From Humidesulfovibrio sp. (GTDB lineage Bacteria > Desulfobacterota > Desulfovibrionia > Desulfovibrionales > Desulfovibrionaceae), in contig NZ_JAVHLD010000004.1 of the NCBI RefSeq assembly GCF_031082295.1, positions 79,492 through 143,491 on the forward strand: a stretch of DNA of 64,000 nucleotides, written 5' to 3'. Position numbers and translations under genes: made by a program. Positions 28,990 to 38,173 of this stretch are shown here, one piece after another (the stretch's first letter is position 1; each line of letters opens with the position of its first letter). Under the pieces are notes generated by a model. That model was not told the origin of the DNA. It searched no databases and worked only from the letters and a program-made list of their open reading frames with translations.

Positions 28990-29084
28990 TGAAATCACCT
29001 CCCCTCAAGGAAATCAGCTAAACAGAAAAGTGTCCCTACCCCAAGCACCTGCGGATTGCAAGCATGGATAAGAGGGAAGAATAC

Positions 29085-29114
29085 GGACCCACCCAGATTA
29101 CTCTGGATGGGTCC
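29085..29114 (-). terminator. Terminator-like hairpin after the small membrane protein gene
   Basis: A 13-bp stem with one wobble pair (29085-29097 with 29102-29114) and a 4-base loop sits between the small membrane protein gene and rpsU. The following minus-strand sequence is only moderately T-rich, so termination may be partial. Confidence 0.65.
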
Positions 29115-29143
29115 GCCTTGATCATGCTCTTGTCGTGAGTCGT

Positions 29144-29323
29144 CTAGTGGCCCGCGTGCGAATCGTCGCGGCAGTCCCACAAGGACTTCATCACACAGTA
29201 TCCCATGCCGATGCTGATGACAAACAGCACGATGTAGAGGACGCCAAAGAAGATGGCGTGGTCCGCCTGAAACCAGGGCAGATCCTGTGGCAAGGGACTA
29301 TGAACGGTTTCGCCGTGCAGCAT
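29144..29323 (-). CDS. Small single-pass membrane protein
   Basis: The 59-residue protein has one hydrophobic helix (about 24-43, from 'IFFGVLYIVLFVISIGMG') and a charged, His-rich C-terminus that contains a second Cys. GGAGG lies 6 bases before the ATG. The N-terminal part 'LPQDLPWFQADHAIFFGVLY' looks conserved in type. It lies 15 bases after the HU gene on the same strand and ends before a hairpin. No function is known to me; it may be an accessory subunit of a membrane complex. Confidence 0.7.
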   Translation of the reverse strand: MLHGETVHSPLPQDLPWFQADHAIFFGVLYIVLFVISIGMGYCVMKSLWDCRDDSHAGH

Positions 29324-29338
29324 TGGAAGCCTCCAGAT

Positions 29339-29611
29339 TTACTTTACGGCGTCCTTCAGGAGCTTGCCAGGACGGAACTTGACGACCTTGGTGGCCGGAA
29401 TCTTGATCTCTTTGCCGGTGCGGGGATTGCGGCCCACACGCGCCTTGCGCTTCTCAACCTGGAAGGTACCGAAGCCAGTGAGGGTGAGCTTGCCTTCCTT
29501 CACCAGGACGTCCTCGACGGCACCGATGAAAGCGTTCAAAGCGCGCTCAGCATTGGCCTTGGTCAGGTTGGCCTTCTCTGCGATTTTGACAACCAGCTCA
29601 GCCTTCGTCAT
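29339..29611 (-). CDS. hup: HU family DNA-binding protein
   Basis: This 90-residue histone-like protein bends and compacts DNA as a dimer. The family arm region '[38 protein letters not shown]' is intact. AGGAGGAAGG precedes the ATG. It lies downstream of rsmA on the same strand, with a possible promoter of its own at the rsmA end. A second HU/IHF-type gene is at 41.05 kb with a different arm sequence. Confidence 0.96.
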   Translation of the reverse strand: MTKAELVVKIAEKANLTKANAERALNAFIGAVEDVLVKEGKLTLTGFGTFQVEKRKARVGRNPRTGKEIKIPATKVVKFRPGKLLKDAVK

Positions 29612-29792
29612 GTTTCCTTCCTCCTCATTGGTGAGTCACTGTTTGCTTCTCGGTCATCCGAACTTGCGATGAAATTCTGTCTGCGAGCTTTCGCCGGCTG
29701 ACCGTCTGAAGCTCTCCTGCCAGTACCCGCACTCGCGGTTTCATGGCGCCCACGAAAATCTTCATGGCCACCTTGATCTGCAACTGAACCTC

Positions 29793-29821
29793 GATAAACA
29801 CCAAAGCAAAACCCAAGTCAA
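29793..29821 (-). promoter_or_regulatory. Candidate promoter of hup
   Basis: On the minus strand TTGACT and TTTATC are 17 bases apart, at the very end of rsmA and about 180 bases before the hup ATG. The -10 is weak. A long untranslated leader would follow. Confidence 0.3.
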
Positions 29822-30633
29822 GAGCCAAATTGGTTTTGCAGACGATTTGATAGCTCCAGAAACTGTTCCGGCGCAAGCGTCTCCGGCCTTTGGGACGGCT
29901 CAACACCAATCCCGGCAAGGAGGTCTACAATGCCGCCAATTCCTTTTGATTTCAATATTGTAGACAACTGCTTGCGGCGCTGCTGAAAGCACATATGAAG
30001 TGTCTCAGCAAGGGCCTTGGACGCTTTTGCCTCAAAAGTGTTGGGGCGCAAAATAAATCGCATGACTGCGGAAGTGACCTTGGGTTGGGGGTGAAATACC
30101 TGCGGCGGCACCTTGAAAAGCAGATCGACAAGGGCATGGCTCTGCACCCACACGCTCAGCGCGCCATAGTCCCTCCCCCCCGATGGAGCCCGCAACCGCT
30201 GCCCGACCTCAAGCTGCACCATGAACACCGCGCAAGCGAAACGCGACTGGCTCACGATGTCCCACATCAGCGGCGAGGCAATATTATAGGGAAGGTTGCC
30301 GACGATCTTCCAGCCGTCCTCAGGCGCGAGCGAATTCCAGGGGAAGGCCAAGGCGTCGCCTTGCACGATCTCAATGGAAGGATACTGCTCGGACAAGACG
30401 GCCGCCAACTCGTCATCTTTTTCAAGAACCATGAAACGTCCAGGCTGGCGGTCAAGAATATGTCGTGTCAAGGCTCCGCGCCCAGGGCCGATTTCAAGAA
30501 CATTGTCTCCTGGCTGGATGCCAAGGGCGTCGACAATCTTCCGGGCGATATTGGCGTCCTTGAGAAAATTTTGCCCAAGGCTCCGCTTGGCGGGCTTGAA
30601 CCGCCCTCTGCCCTCTGGCCTGTTCACGGACAT
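29818..30633 (-). CDS. rsmA: 16S rRNA dimethyladenosine transferase
   Basis: The 271-residue enzyme (KsgA) dimethylates two adjacent adenines in the 3' end of 16S rRNA, a late step of 30S assembly. Motifs are 'LGQNFLKDANIARKIVDAL', the SAM site 'VLEIGPGRGALTRHIL' and the catalytic 'VGNLPYNIASPLM'. The C-terminal helical domain is normal. It is divergent from apt, with about 100 bases between the starts. Confidence 0.95.
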   Translation of the reverse strand: MSVNRPEGRGRFKPAKRSLGQNFLKDANIARKIVDALGIQPGDNVLEIGPGRGALTRHILDRQPGRFMVLEKDDELAAVLSEQYPSIEIVQGDALAFPWNSLAPEDGWKIVGNLPYNIASPLMWDIVSQSRFACAVFMVQLEVGQRLRAPSGGRDYGALSVWVQSHALVDLLFKVPPQVFHPQPKVTSAVMRFILRPNTFEAKASKALAETLHMCFQQRRKQLSTILKSKGIGGIVDLLAGIGVEPSQRPETLAPEQFLELSNRLQNQFGS

Positions 30634-30678
30634 GTGCTTGTTCCTGTCATGCCGTTAAGGTAGCAAGCGCAATGACGG

Positions 30679-30708
30679 TTGACAACTGCTTTGCAGACTC
30701 AGTAGAAC
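30679..30708 (+). promoter_or_regulatory. Candidate sigma-70 promoter of apt
   Basis: TTGACA (30679-30684) and TAGAAC (30703-30708) are separated by 18 bases, 30 bases ahead of the apt start. The -35 is perfect and the -10 matches 4 of 6. Confidence 0.55.
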
Positions 30709-30737
30709 CTCGCATCATTGAATAAGGAGTCTGAATT

Positions 30738-31247
30738 ATGGATCTGCGTAAATACATTCGCGATGTCATGGACTTCAAGCCCGGCATCACCTTCTTCGAC
30801 ATCACGCCGCTCCTGGCCGATCCGAAGGCCTTCAGCTATTCCATCGACGCCCTGGCTGAGCGCTACAAGGATTCCGGCGCCAACAAGATCGTGGCCGCCG
30901 AAGCGCGCGGCTTCATCTTCGGCGCCCCCCTGGCGTATAAAATGAACATCGGCTTCATCCCGGTTCGCAAGCCCGGCAAGCTGCCGTACAAGACCACTTC
31001 CGTCACCTATGAACTTGAATACGGCACTGACACCCTGTGCATGCACGTGGACGCCGTCTCGCCTGGCGACAAGATCCTCATCATTGACGACCTGCTGGCC
31101 ACCGGCGGCACCACCGGCGGCATGATCCAGCTGGTGAAGCAGAACGGCGGAGACATCGCCGGCATAGGCTTCCTTCTTGAGCTTGGTTTCCTTGACGGCC
31201 CAAGCAAGCTCGATGGCATCCCTCACGAATACATTCTGAAGCTCTAG
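30738..31247 (+). CDS. apt: Adenine phosphoribosyltransferase
   Basis: The 169-residue purine salvage enzyme makes AMP from adenine and PRPP. The PRPP-binding motif 'ILIIDDLLATGGTTGG' and the adenine-site region 'ARGFIFGAPLAYKM' are clear. It sits 14 bases ahead of mtnP, whose product releases adenine from methylthioadenosine, so the pair forms a logical salvage unit. AAGGAG lies upstream of the ATG. Confidence 0.96.
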   Translation: MDLRKYIRDVMDFKPGITFFDITPLLADPKAFSYSIDALAERYKDSGANKIVAAEARGFIFGAPLAYKMNIGFIPVRKPGKLPYKTTSVTYELEYGTDTLCMHVDAVSPGDKILIIDDLLATGGTTGGMIQLVKQNGGDIAGIGFLLELGFLDGPSKLDGIPHEYILKL

Positions 31248-31261
31248 GAACGGGCACACGC

Positions 31262-32011
31262 ATGGCGAACATAGGCATCATCGGCGGCAGCGGCCTGGAC
31301 AACCCGGACATCCTGCACGGCCCGAAGGATATCCAGGTCACGACGATTTATGGTTCATCGACCTCTCCGGTGCGCACAGGCAGCATCGGCAAGCACAATA
31401 TTTTCCTGCTTGCTCGCCACGGAAGGGACCACACGACGCCCCCTTCCCAGGTCAACTATCGGGCCAAGATTGAGACCCTGAAGAGCCTCGAGTGCGATTA
31501 TATTCTGACGACCACGGCCGTGGGCTCCCTGCGCGAGGAAATCGGCCGGGGCGACCTTGTGGTGCTGGACCAGTTCATAGATTTCACGCGTCACCGCTCC
31601 ATCACATTCCATGAGAAATTTGCACCGCACGACCCTATCCATACCCCAATGGCCGACCCGTTCTCCGAGGAGCTGCGCACCCTTCTTAATGACTCCTGCG
31701 AGGAATTGGGCATCCGGCACCACAAGAAAGGGACGGTGATAACCATAGAGGGCCCCCGCTTCTCCACCCGTGCGGAGTCAAACATGTTCCGCATCTGGGG
31801 TGCGGACGTCATCAACATGAGCATCGCTCCCGAGGTCATCCTGGCCAACGAGGCGCGCATACCCTACGCCTCTGTAGCCATGTCCACGGATTATGACTGC
31901 TGGAAGACCGACGAAGCTCCCGTCACCTGGGATGATATCCTGCATATTTTCAAGCAGAACGCCAAGAAGGTGACGGACGTCCTCATCAAGACCATCAACA
32001 AGATTCCCTAG
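31262..32011 (+). CDS. mtnP: S-methyl-5'-thioadenosine phosphorylase
   Basis: The 249-residue phosphorylase splits methylthioadenosine into adenine and methylthioribose 1-phosphate. The N-terminal 'IGIIGGSGLDNPDIL', phosphate-binding 'LARHGRDHTTPPSQVNYRA' and 'EGPRFSTRAESNMFRIWGADVINMS' are family features. 'STDYDCWK' near the C-terminus favours methylthioadenosine over guanosine-type substrates. The adenine can pass to the apt product encoded just upstream. Confidence 0.94.
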   Translation: MANIGIIGGSGLDNPDILHGPKDIQVTTIYGSSTSPVRTGSIGKHNIFLLARHGRDHTTPPSQVNYRAKIETLKSLECDYILTTTAVGSLREEIGRGDLVVLDQFIDFTRHRSITFHEKFAPHDPIHTPMADPFSEELRTLLNDSCEELGIRHHKKGTVITIEGPRFSTRAESNMFRIWGADVINMSIAPEVILANEARIPYASVAMSTDYDCWKTDEAPVTWDDILHIFKQNAKKVTDVLIKTINKIP

Positions 32012-32050
32012 AAGCTTTGTCTCACAGCGACATGAAGCAAAAGCGGACTT

Positions 32051-32078
32051 GACAAACATGCCCCCGTATGCATAAAGA
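32051..32078 (+). promoter_or_regulatory. Candidate sigma-70 promoter of the PxxKW gene
   Basis: TTGACA (32051-32056) and CATAAA (32073-32078) are 16 bases apart, about 70 bases before the next start codon. The surrounding 60 bases are AT-richer than the genes. Confidence 0.5.
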
Positions 32079-32146
32079 GCCGCTCTCTATTTTTTACGAT
32101 GACACCCTGGCAGCGACACCCGCGCCAGGCAAGGAGGAAGATTCCC

Positions 32147-32437
32147 ATGGCAGAAGAAAAGAAGAAAGCAAGCGCACTGGACGGCGCGGTCATGACCGCT
32201 GAAGGCCTGTCCTTCAAGGGCGTCATCATGAACGCAGTGGTTGAGAACTGCACCGGCTGCGACCGCATCGCCGAGTTCGACAACGTGAGCTACTGCCCGA
32301 GCTACGCTCAGCCCGCGGCCAAGTGGTCTCGCGGCATCTGCAACTTCGCCACGCACGTCAAGGGCACCCTTGACAAGCAGGGCAAGGCCAAGGTCAACCC
32401 GCTGAAGGCGTCCAAGCGCGCTGCCAGGGGCCGCTAG
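32147..32437 (+). CDS. PxxKW-type cysteine-rich protein
   Basis: The 96-residue protein has the cysteine pattern 'CTGCDR...YCPSYAQPAAKWSRGICNFATH' with the PxxKW element (PAAKW) that names this small family in sulfate reducers and relatives. Four cysteines could bind a metal or form a redox centre; the function is unknown. The C-terminus is strongly basic. AAGGAGGAAG precedes the ATG. It has its own promoter-like sequence and its own terminator, so it is probably a well-expressed single gene. Confidence 0.85.
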   Translation: MAEEKKKASALDGAVMTAEGLSFKGVIMNAVVENCTGCDRIAEFDNVSYCPSYAQPAAKWSRGICNFATHVKGTLDKQGKAKVNPLKASKRAARGR

Positions 32438-32450
32438 ACCGACGACAAGA

Positions 32451-32480
32451 AAAGGCGGGGGCAACCCCGCCTTTTTTGTT
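32451..32480 (+). terminator. Terminator after the PxxKW gene
   Basis: A perfect 10-bp stem (32451-32460 with 32465-32474) with a GCAA tetraloop is followed by a T run, 13 bases after the stop codon. Confidence 0.9.
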
Positions 32481-32528
32481 TCAAGCGCCAGCGCGCGCCA
32501 ACCCTCTTCCGCCCAAACGGAGCCCATC

Positions 32529-33752
32529 ATGCTCGCCGAGATCCACCGGCACCTCGAAGCGCAGTCCCAGACGATCATCGACCTGCAACGCGCCCTGGTG
32601 GCCATCCCGGCCCTTGGCCCCATGAACGGCGGCCCCGGTGAAAAGGACAAAACCGAGTTCCTCAAGGGCTACCTGAGGGACATGGGCTTCGCGAAAGTTC
32701 GCGAGCTCCGCGCGCCGGACCCAGCGGTGCCCTGCGGCTATCGCCCGAGCCTGGCCGCCGTCGTGCCCGGCGAGAATACGTCCAAGACCCTCTGGGTCAT
32801 CTCGCACACGGACATCGTGCCCCCCGGCGACCTCGCCCTCTGGCACTCCGACCCTTACACGCTCAAGGTCGACGGCGACATCATCATCGGTCGCGGCGTG
32901 GAGGACAACCACCAGGGCATCGTCTGCTCACTGCTGGTGTCCAAGGCCTTGCTCGACCTGGGCCTCACTCCGCCCATGAACTACGGAGTGCTCCTGGTTG
33001 CCGACGAAGAGACCGGCAGCAAGTACGGCCTCGACTATGTTGTCAAACAGCACGCCGACCTCTTCGGGCCGGATGACCTGTTCCTTGTGCCGGACTTTGG
33101 CGAGCCTACAAGCGAAATGATTGAAATCGCGGAAAAAAGCATGTTCTGGCTCAAAGTCGTGGTGGAGGGCAAGCAGTGCCACGCCTCCACGCCCGAGGTC
33201 GGCATCAACTCCCTGCTGGCCGCATCGGCGCTCATCGTGCAGATTCCAAAGCTGCACCAGATTTTCGACCGCACCGATCCCCTGTTCAATCCGCCCCACT
33301 CCACGTTCCAGGCCACCAAAAAGGAAGCCAACGTGGAGAACATCAACACAATTCCCGGACGCGACGTGTTCTATCTGGACTGCCGCGTCATGCCCGGCTA
33401 CGACCTGAACGACGTGCTCAGCGCGATCAAAGGCTTTGGCGATCAGGTTGAGCGTGATCACGGCGTGAGCATCAGCTACGAATTCGTCCAGTGCGAACAG
33501 GCCGCCCCGCCCACCCCGGCGGACAGCGAGGTCGTGACCCGCCTCATGCGCAGCGTGAAGTCCGTCTTCGGCAACCAGCCGAAGGTCAAAGGCATCGGCG
33601 GCGGCACCGTGGCCGCTTACCTGCGCCGCGCCGGTCACAAGGCCGCGGTATGGGGCACGCTCATGCACAACGCCCACCAGCCAAACGAGCGCTCTTCCAT
33701 CAAGAACAGCATCAAGGACGCCAAGGTCATGGCGGCCATGCTTTTCGACTAG
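32529..33752 (+). CDS. M20 family metallopeptidase (ArgE/DapE-like)
   Basis: The 407-residue zinc hydrolase has the metal-ligand segments 'VISHTDIVPPGD', 'VEDNHQG', 'DEETGSKYGL' and a C-terminal 'LMHNAHQPNE' His, with the dimerisation domain inserted between. This fold covers acetylornithine deacetylase, succinyl-diaminopimelate desuccinylase and peptidases; the sequence alone does not decide. Lysine and arginine genes are elsewhere in the window, but its direct neighbour is mnmG. GGAG lies 7 bases ahead of the ATG. Confidence 0.85.
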   Translation: MLAEIHRHLEAQSQTIIDLQRALVAIPALGPMNGGPGEKDKTEFLKGYLRDMGFAKVRELRAPDPAVPCGYRPSLAAVVPGENTSKTLWVISHTDIVPPGDLALWHSDPYTLKVDGDIIIGRGVEDNHQGIVCSLLVSKALLDLGLTPPMNYGVLLVADEETGSKYGLDYVVKQHADLFGPDDLFLVPDFGEPTSEMIEIAEKSMFWLKVVVEGKQCHASTPEVGINSLLAASALIVQIPKLHQIFDRTDPLFNPPHSTFQATKKEANVENINTIPGRDVFYLDCRVMPGYDLNDVLSAIKGFGDQVERDHGVSISYEFVQCEQAAPPTPADSEVVTRLMRSVKSVFGNQPKVKGIGGGTVAAYLRRAGHKAAVWGTLMHNAHQPNERSSIKNSIKDAKVMAAMLFD

Positions 33753-33770
33753 CAAACCGCCGAGGCCTCA

Positions 33771-35687
33771 ATGCAGCGCAGGCCAGATGCCCCACGTCGC
33801 TCCTTTCCGGAGCGTTTCGACCTCGTCATCGTTGGCGCTGGGCATGCTGGTTGCGAGGCCGCCATGGCCTCGGCCCGGCTTGGTCTCGAAACCCTGCTGC
33901 TGACGATCAACATTGACCGCATCGGCCATCTTTCGTGCAATCCGGCCATCGGCGGACTGGCCAAGGGCCACATGGTCCGCGAGATCGACGCTCTTGGCGG
34001 CAGCATGGGCCTCTGGGCAGATGCAGCGGGCATCCAGTTCCGCCAGTTGAACATGAGCAAGGGCCCAGCGGTACGCTCAAGCCGCGCCCAGATCGACCGC
34101 GCCGAGTACCTTCGCGTGGTCCAGCGCGACCTTTTCGCTCAACCCAACCTCTGGATTTGTCAAGACATGGCCGAAGCCGTGCTGGCCGAGAACGGTCATG
34201 CCTGCGGCGTGCGGACCCGGTTGGGCCAGGAATTTCGCTCCCGCGCCGTGCTGCTGACCACCGGCACCTTCCTTGCCGGCCTGATGCACATCGGCCTGAC
34301 GCATTTCCCCGGCGGACGCCTCGGAGATCCGCCGTCCGAGGGCTTGTCGCCCTGCCTGCGTGAGCTCGGCTTCGAGTTGGGCCGCCTCAAGACAGGCACG
34401 CCGCCGCGCCTGCTCAAGTCGAGCATCGATTATTCCGTGATGGAGGAACAGCCCGGCGACGACCCGCCCAGGCCCTTCAGTTTCCTGAACCGGGACGTCC
34501 CTCTCCCGCAGGTTCCCTGCCACCTGACCTACACCAACGCCGCCACCCACGAAGCCATCCGTAGCGGGTTTTCCCGCTCGCCGCTGTATTCCGGCGTCAT
34601 TCAGGGCACCGGGGCGCGCTACTGTCCGTCGGTGGAGGACAAGGTCGCCCGCTTCCCGGACAAGGATCGGCACCAGATCTTCATCGAGCCCGAGGGGCTG
34701 GACAGCCCGGAGGTTTACCCCAACGGCATCTCCACCAGCCTCCCCCTGGACATCCAGAAGCTTCTGTTGACCACTGTTCCGGGACTAGAGCAGGCTCAGA
34801 TCGTTCGCCCCGGCTATGCCATCGAATACGACTTCGCACCGCCCACGCAGCTGCTGCCGACGCTCGAGGCCAAACCCCTGCCTGGCCTGTATCTGGCCGG
34901 ACAGATCAACGGCACCTCAGGGTATGAGGAAGCGGCAGCCCAAGGGCTGTGGGCCGCCCTGAACGTCTTCTGCGCGCAACGCGGTCTGCCGCCCTTCATC
35001 CTGCGGCGCGATCAGGCCTACATGGCCGTGCTTGTGGACGACCTGGTAACCCGAGGCACCCTTGAGCCCTATCGCATGTTCACCTCCCGCGCCGAGCACC
35101 GCCTGCTTCTGCGTGAGGGCAACGCAGACGAACGCCTGACCCCCATCGGACACGACCTTGGCCTTGTGGACGACCGGAGACAGTCGTTGTTCGAAACGAA
35201 GCAGGCCAATCTCGCCAAGGTTCTCGACGCCTTCAACACCATCCACGTGCGGCCGGACGCACCCACTCGTGAGATATTGACCGCCATCGGCGCGAGCATT
35301 CCCGGTAAAAGCGTCACCCTTGCAGCGCTGCTGCGCCAACCGCAGGTCGACATCAAGGCCTTGGCGCCTTTCTGGCCGGAGTTGACGCAAGTGGACGGCG
35401 TGGTGCTGGAAGAGGCCGAAACGCGCATTCGCTACGCCAGCTACCTGGAACGCGAATACGAGCTCGTTGAACGTAGCCGGGGCCTCGAGGACACGGCGCT
35501 GCCTTCCGGGCTCGACTTCTCGGCCGTCTCCGGCCTCACGCGCGAGGCAGTCGAGAAGCTGGCACGCGTACAGCCCGCGACCCTGGGTCAAGCAGGTCGC
35601 ATTTCCGGCATCACTCCGGCGGCAGTTACCTGCCTGGAAATCCACCTTCGCAAGCTCGGCCTGTTGCTTATGCCCAAGCAGGACTGA
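33771..35687 (+). CDS. mnmG: tRNA uridine-5-carboxymethylaminomethyl modification enzyme MnmG
   Basis: The 638-residue FAD enzyme (GidA) works with MnmE to modify the wobble uridine of several tRNAs. The FAD site '[20 protein letters not shown]', the signature '[22 protein letters not shown]' and the catalytic-Cys region '[14 protein letters not shown]' are all present, as is the C-terminal helical domain. It is preceded by GAGG five bases before the ATG. mnmE is not in this window. Confidence 0.96.
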   Translation: MQRRPDAPRRSFPERFDLVIVGAGHAGCEAAMASARLGLETLLLTINIDRIGHLSCNPAIGGLAKGHMVREIDALGGSMGLWADAAGIQFRQLNMSKGPAVRSSRAQIDRAEYLRVVQRDLFAQPNLWICQDMAEAVLAENGHACGVRTRLGQEFRSRAVLLTTGTFLAGLMHIGLTHFPGGRLGDPPSEGLSPCLRELGFELGRLKTGTPPRLLKSSIDYSVMEEQPGDDPPRPFSFLNRDVPLPQVPCHLTYTNAATHEAIRSGFSRSPLYSGVIQGTGARYCPSVEDKVARFPDKDRHQIFIEPEGLDSPEVYPNGISTSLPLDIQKLLLTTVPGLEQAQIVRPGYAIEYDFAPPTQLLPTLEAKPLPGLYLAGQINGTSGYEEAAAQGLWAALNVFCAQRGLPPFILRRDQAYMAVLVDDLVTRGTLEPYRMFTSRAEHRLLLREGNADERLTPIGHDLGLVDDRRQSLFETKQANLAKVLDAFNTIHVRPDAPTREILTAIGASIPGKSVTLAALLRQPQVDIKALAPFWPELTQVDGVVLEEAETRIRYASYLEREYELVERSRGLEDTALPSGLDFSAVSGLTREAVEKLARVQPATLGQAGRISGITPAAVTCLEIHLRKLGLLLMPKQD

Positions 35688-35712
35688 ACCGACGGGGAAC
35701 CTCTGCGCAGCC

Positions 35713-35741
35713 TTGACATTGCCCCTGCCCCGAAATATCTT
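35713..35741 (+). promoter_or_regulatory. Candidate sigma-70 promoter of the CBS-domain gene
   Basis: A perfect TTGACA (35713-35718) and TATCTT (35736-35741) are spaced by 17 bases. It lies just after mnmG and about 68 bases before the TTG start of the next gene. Confidence 0.6.
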
Positions 35742-35808
35742 TAGATTTTGCGTAGACAAACATAACGCGCACATTTCAGCCGCAACCCCCTCCGCAGGAG
35801 CAGACATT

Positions 35809-36624
35809 TTGGACGAAGGCTCACCCGGCAGTATACTCACAGCTTTCCGCAACCTTTTCCGCAAGTCAGACACCCCTCTGGAAGAATGCCTTCGGGAAGC
35901 CTTGGACGAAGGCGACATCCCCATAGAGGACATCCGCATACTGACCAACGTGCTGGAACTGGAAGACAAGTTCGCCAGCGAGGTCATGGTCCCCCGGCCA
36001 GACATGATCAGCATCGAAATGGACAGCCCGCTCACCGAGGCCGCGGAACTCATCGTCCAGCACGGCCATTCCCGCATTCCGGTCTACCGTGAGAATCGCG
36101 ACCACATTGTCGGCGTGCTTCACGCGAAGGACATTGTCGGGCCGCTCCTGCTTCCAAAAGAAGAGCACCCCTCCCTCGCGAGCCTGATCCGGCCGACCTA
36201 CTTCGTCCCCGAAACGGCCAACCTGAAGAACCTTCTGCACGACATGCAGACCAGGAAAAGCCATCTGGTCATCGTCACCGACGAATACGGCGGTACGGCG
36301 GGCATGTTGACCCTTGAAAACGTGCTTGAGGAGATCGTCGGCGAGATCGGCGATGAGCATGACGCCATGCGGCCCGAGGACGTGCAGGTGCTGCCCGACG
36401 GCAGCCAGCTCATCTCCGGGCGGCTTACCTTGGACGAAGTCAACGAACGCTTCGGCCTGGAACTTGATTCGGAACAGGTGGAGACAATCGGCGGGCTCAT
36501 CTGCGAGATCGCGGGCAGCATCCCCCCCGTGGGCGAGTCTTTCACGCTCGGCACATGGCGTTTTCTTGTCCATGAGGCCGACCCCAAGCACATCGAGACC
36601 CTGCGCGTGGAGCGCGCCGAGTAG
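35809..36624 (+). CDS. CBS-domain protein with CorC/HlyC transporter-associated domain
   Basis: The 271-residue soluble protein has two CBS motifs ('VMVPRPDMISIEMDSPLTEAAELIVQHGHSRIPVYRENRDHIVGVLHAKDI' type, and 'SHLVIVTDEYGGTAGMLTLENVLEEIVGEI') followed by the CorC_HlyC domain. It lacks the DUF21 membrane part, as in E. coli CorC/YbeX. I chose a TTG start with AGGAG upstream because no ATG fits before the conserved region. It precedes lnt, the same order as ybeX-lnt in E. coli. Proposed roles include divalent-cation efflux or ribosome maturation. Confidence 0.88.
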   Translation: MDEGSPGSILTAFRNLFRKSDTPLEECLREALDEGDIPIEDIRILTNVLELEDKFASEVMVPRPDMISIEMDSPLTEAAELIVQHGHSRIPVYRENRDHIVGVLHAKDIVGPLLLPKEEHPSLASLIRPTYFVPETANLKNLLHDMQTRKSHLVIVTDEYGGTAGMLTLENVLEEIVGEIGDEHDAMRPEDVQVLPDGSQLISGRLTLDEVNERFGLELDSEQVETIGGLICEIAGSIPPVGESFTLGTWRFLVHEADPKHIETLRVERAE

Positions 36625-36629
36625 CGCCG

Positions 36630-38153
36630 GTGCAGCCCAGGCATTATTTTATCCTGGCCACGGCGGTCGGCACCTGGCTCGGCCACGCCAACCCGTTGGC
36701 GCAGCTCCCCCTGGCCGCCCTGCTCCTGCCTGCCGGACTCATGGTTCTTGGTCACAATGCCGAGTTAAGACGCGACGCCTTTCGCCAGTCCTGGATCGCC
36801 GGTTCTTTGGCCGCACTGGGCTGCCTGTACTGGGTGTACTGGCCCGTGGAGCACTTCGGCGGGGTGAACTGGATTCTGGCCCTGCCGGTTCCAGTGCTCT
36901 TAAGCCTGGCCATGGGGGCCTACTATGGTGTTTTCGGCCTTCTCGCGCACATGGCTTTGCGACGCCTGCCGGAACTCACGGCCCTTGTCTTTCTTGGCGT
37001 GTCCTGGACGCTCATGGAGATGTGCATCGCCACCCTGCTCTCCGGCTTCCCCTGGCTGACCCTGAGCGCAGCTTTCGTGCCCTGGACCGTCGTGGCGCTT
37101 CCGGCTGCGTACATCGGGGCCTACGGCCTGTCCGGCGTGTTGGCGTTCATCGCCTGCGGGGCCGTGCTTGGACGTGCCTCGCGCCTTTGCGCCGTGGCAA
37201 GCGCCCTTGGCGCCATCCTTGTGCTCGGCCTGGGCTTCGCGCATCTGCGCGCCTATTCCGAGGACACCGCGCCAAAAACGGTCGCCATCGTCCAGGGCAA
37301 CATCGACCAGAGCGTCAAATGGGATGCCTCGTACCAGGCGTCCACCGTCGCACGCTACGTGGATCTGTCCCGCAAGGTGCAGATCACGGCCAATCCTTCC
37401 CTCATCGTCTGGCCAGAGACGTCCATGCCCTTCTACTTTCAGGACGACACCCCGCTGCGCAAACCGGTGCTCGACTTCCTGGCCAGCACCAATGCGACCC
37501 TGCTCCTTGGAGCCCCGGCGTACAGCCTGGGCGCTGGCAGCTACACCCTGTTCAACCGGGCCTTTCTGATAGACGGCAGCGGAAAGAGGCCCACCTGGTA
37601 CGACAAGGAACACCTGGTGCCCTTTGGCGAGTACATGCCCCTGCCGAGTTGGCTGCCGCTGGAAAAACTCGTGCATGGCGTGGGCGATTTCGCTCCCGGC
37701 CAGGACCAGAAACCGCTGCGCGCAGGCGACCTTGCGATGGGGATGCTCGTCTGCTATGAAGCAATCTTTCCGGGGCTGGCGCAGGAACGTGTGTCCCAGG
37801 GCGCGAACCTCATCGTCATCATCAGCAACGACGCATGGTTCGGAGCCACGTCAGCTCCCATGCAGCACCTGAATCTGACCGCGCTTCGGGCAATTGAGCA
37901 GGGCCGCTGGATCGTGCGCAGCACCAACACCGGCATATCGGCCTTCATCGATCCGCTGGGGCGCATCCACCGCGCCGGACCGCAATTCGAACCGCTTGCA
38001 GCGGCCTGGCAGGTGCATCCGAGGTCGCAAGCGACTGTGTACCATCGAATGTACGGCCAGCTGCTGGTCCTTGCGGGTCTGCTCGCCGCAGTATTCGCGG
38101 TGCTGCTCTACCTGGGCGGCAAGAGCCGTCTCGACAAGAATTCCAAGAACTAA
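36630..38153 (+). CDS. lnt: Apolipoprotein N-acyltransferase
   Basis: The 507-residue inner-membrane enzyme adds the third acyl chain to lipoproteins. About six N-terminal membrane helices (1-200) precede the periplasmic nitrilase domain. The catalytic triad is visible as Glu in 'VWPETSMPFYF', Lys in the 'YDKEHLVPFGEYMPLP' to 'FAPGQ' stretch, and Cys in 'VCYEAIFPG'. A final membrane helix (about 477-497) closes it. GTG is the only fitting start, 6 bases after the previous stop. Confidence 0.95.
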   Translation: MQPRHYFILATAVGTWLGHANPLAQLPLAALLLPAGLMVLGHNAELRRDAFRQSWIAGSLAALGCLYWVYWPVEHFGGVNWILALPVPVLLSLAMGAYYGVFGLLAHMALRRLPELTALVFLGVSWTLMEMCIATLLSGFPWLTLSAAFVPWTVVALPAAYIGAYGLSGVLAFIACGAVLGRASRLCAVASALGAILVLGLGFAHLRAYSEDTAPKTVAIVQGNIDQSVKWDASYQASTVARYVDLSRKVQITANPSLIVWPETSMPFYFQDDTPLRKPVLDFLASTNATLLLGAPAYSLGAGSYTLFNRAFLIDGSGKRPTWYDKEHLVPFGEYMPLPSWLPLEKLVHGVGDFAPGQDQKPLRAGDLAMGMLVCYEAIFPGLAQERVSQGANLIVIISNDAWFGATSAPMQHLNLTALRAIEQGRWIVRSTNTGISAFIDPLGRIHRAGPQFEPLAAAWQVHPRSQATVYHRMYGQLLVLAGLLAAVFAVLLYLGGKSRLDKNSKN

Positions 38154-38173
38154 CCAAAGAGACCTGAACGACA

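Noticed and set aside
28987-28998. GTG start for rpsU three codons upstream
   Set aside because: The GTG overlaps the GGAGGTGA ribosome site and adds residues that the S21 family lacks.
29625-29918. 97-codon minus-strand frame between rsmA and hup
   Set aside because: It overlaps the end of rsmA in another frame, has no ribosome site and no recognisable family.
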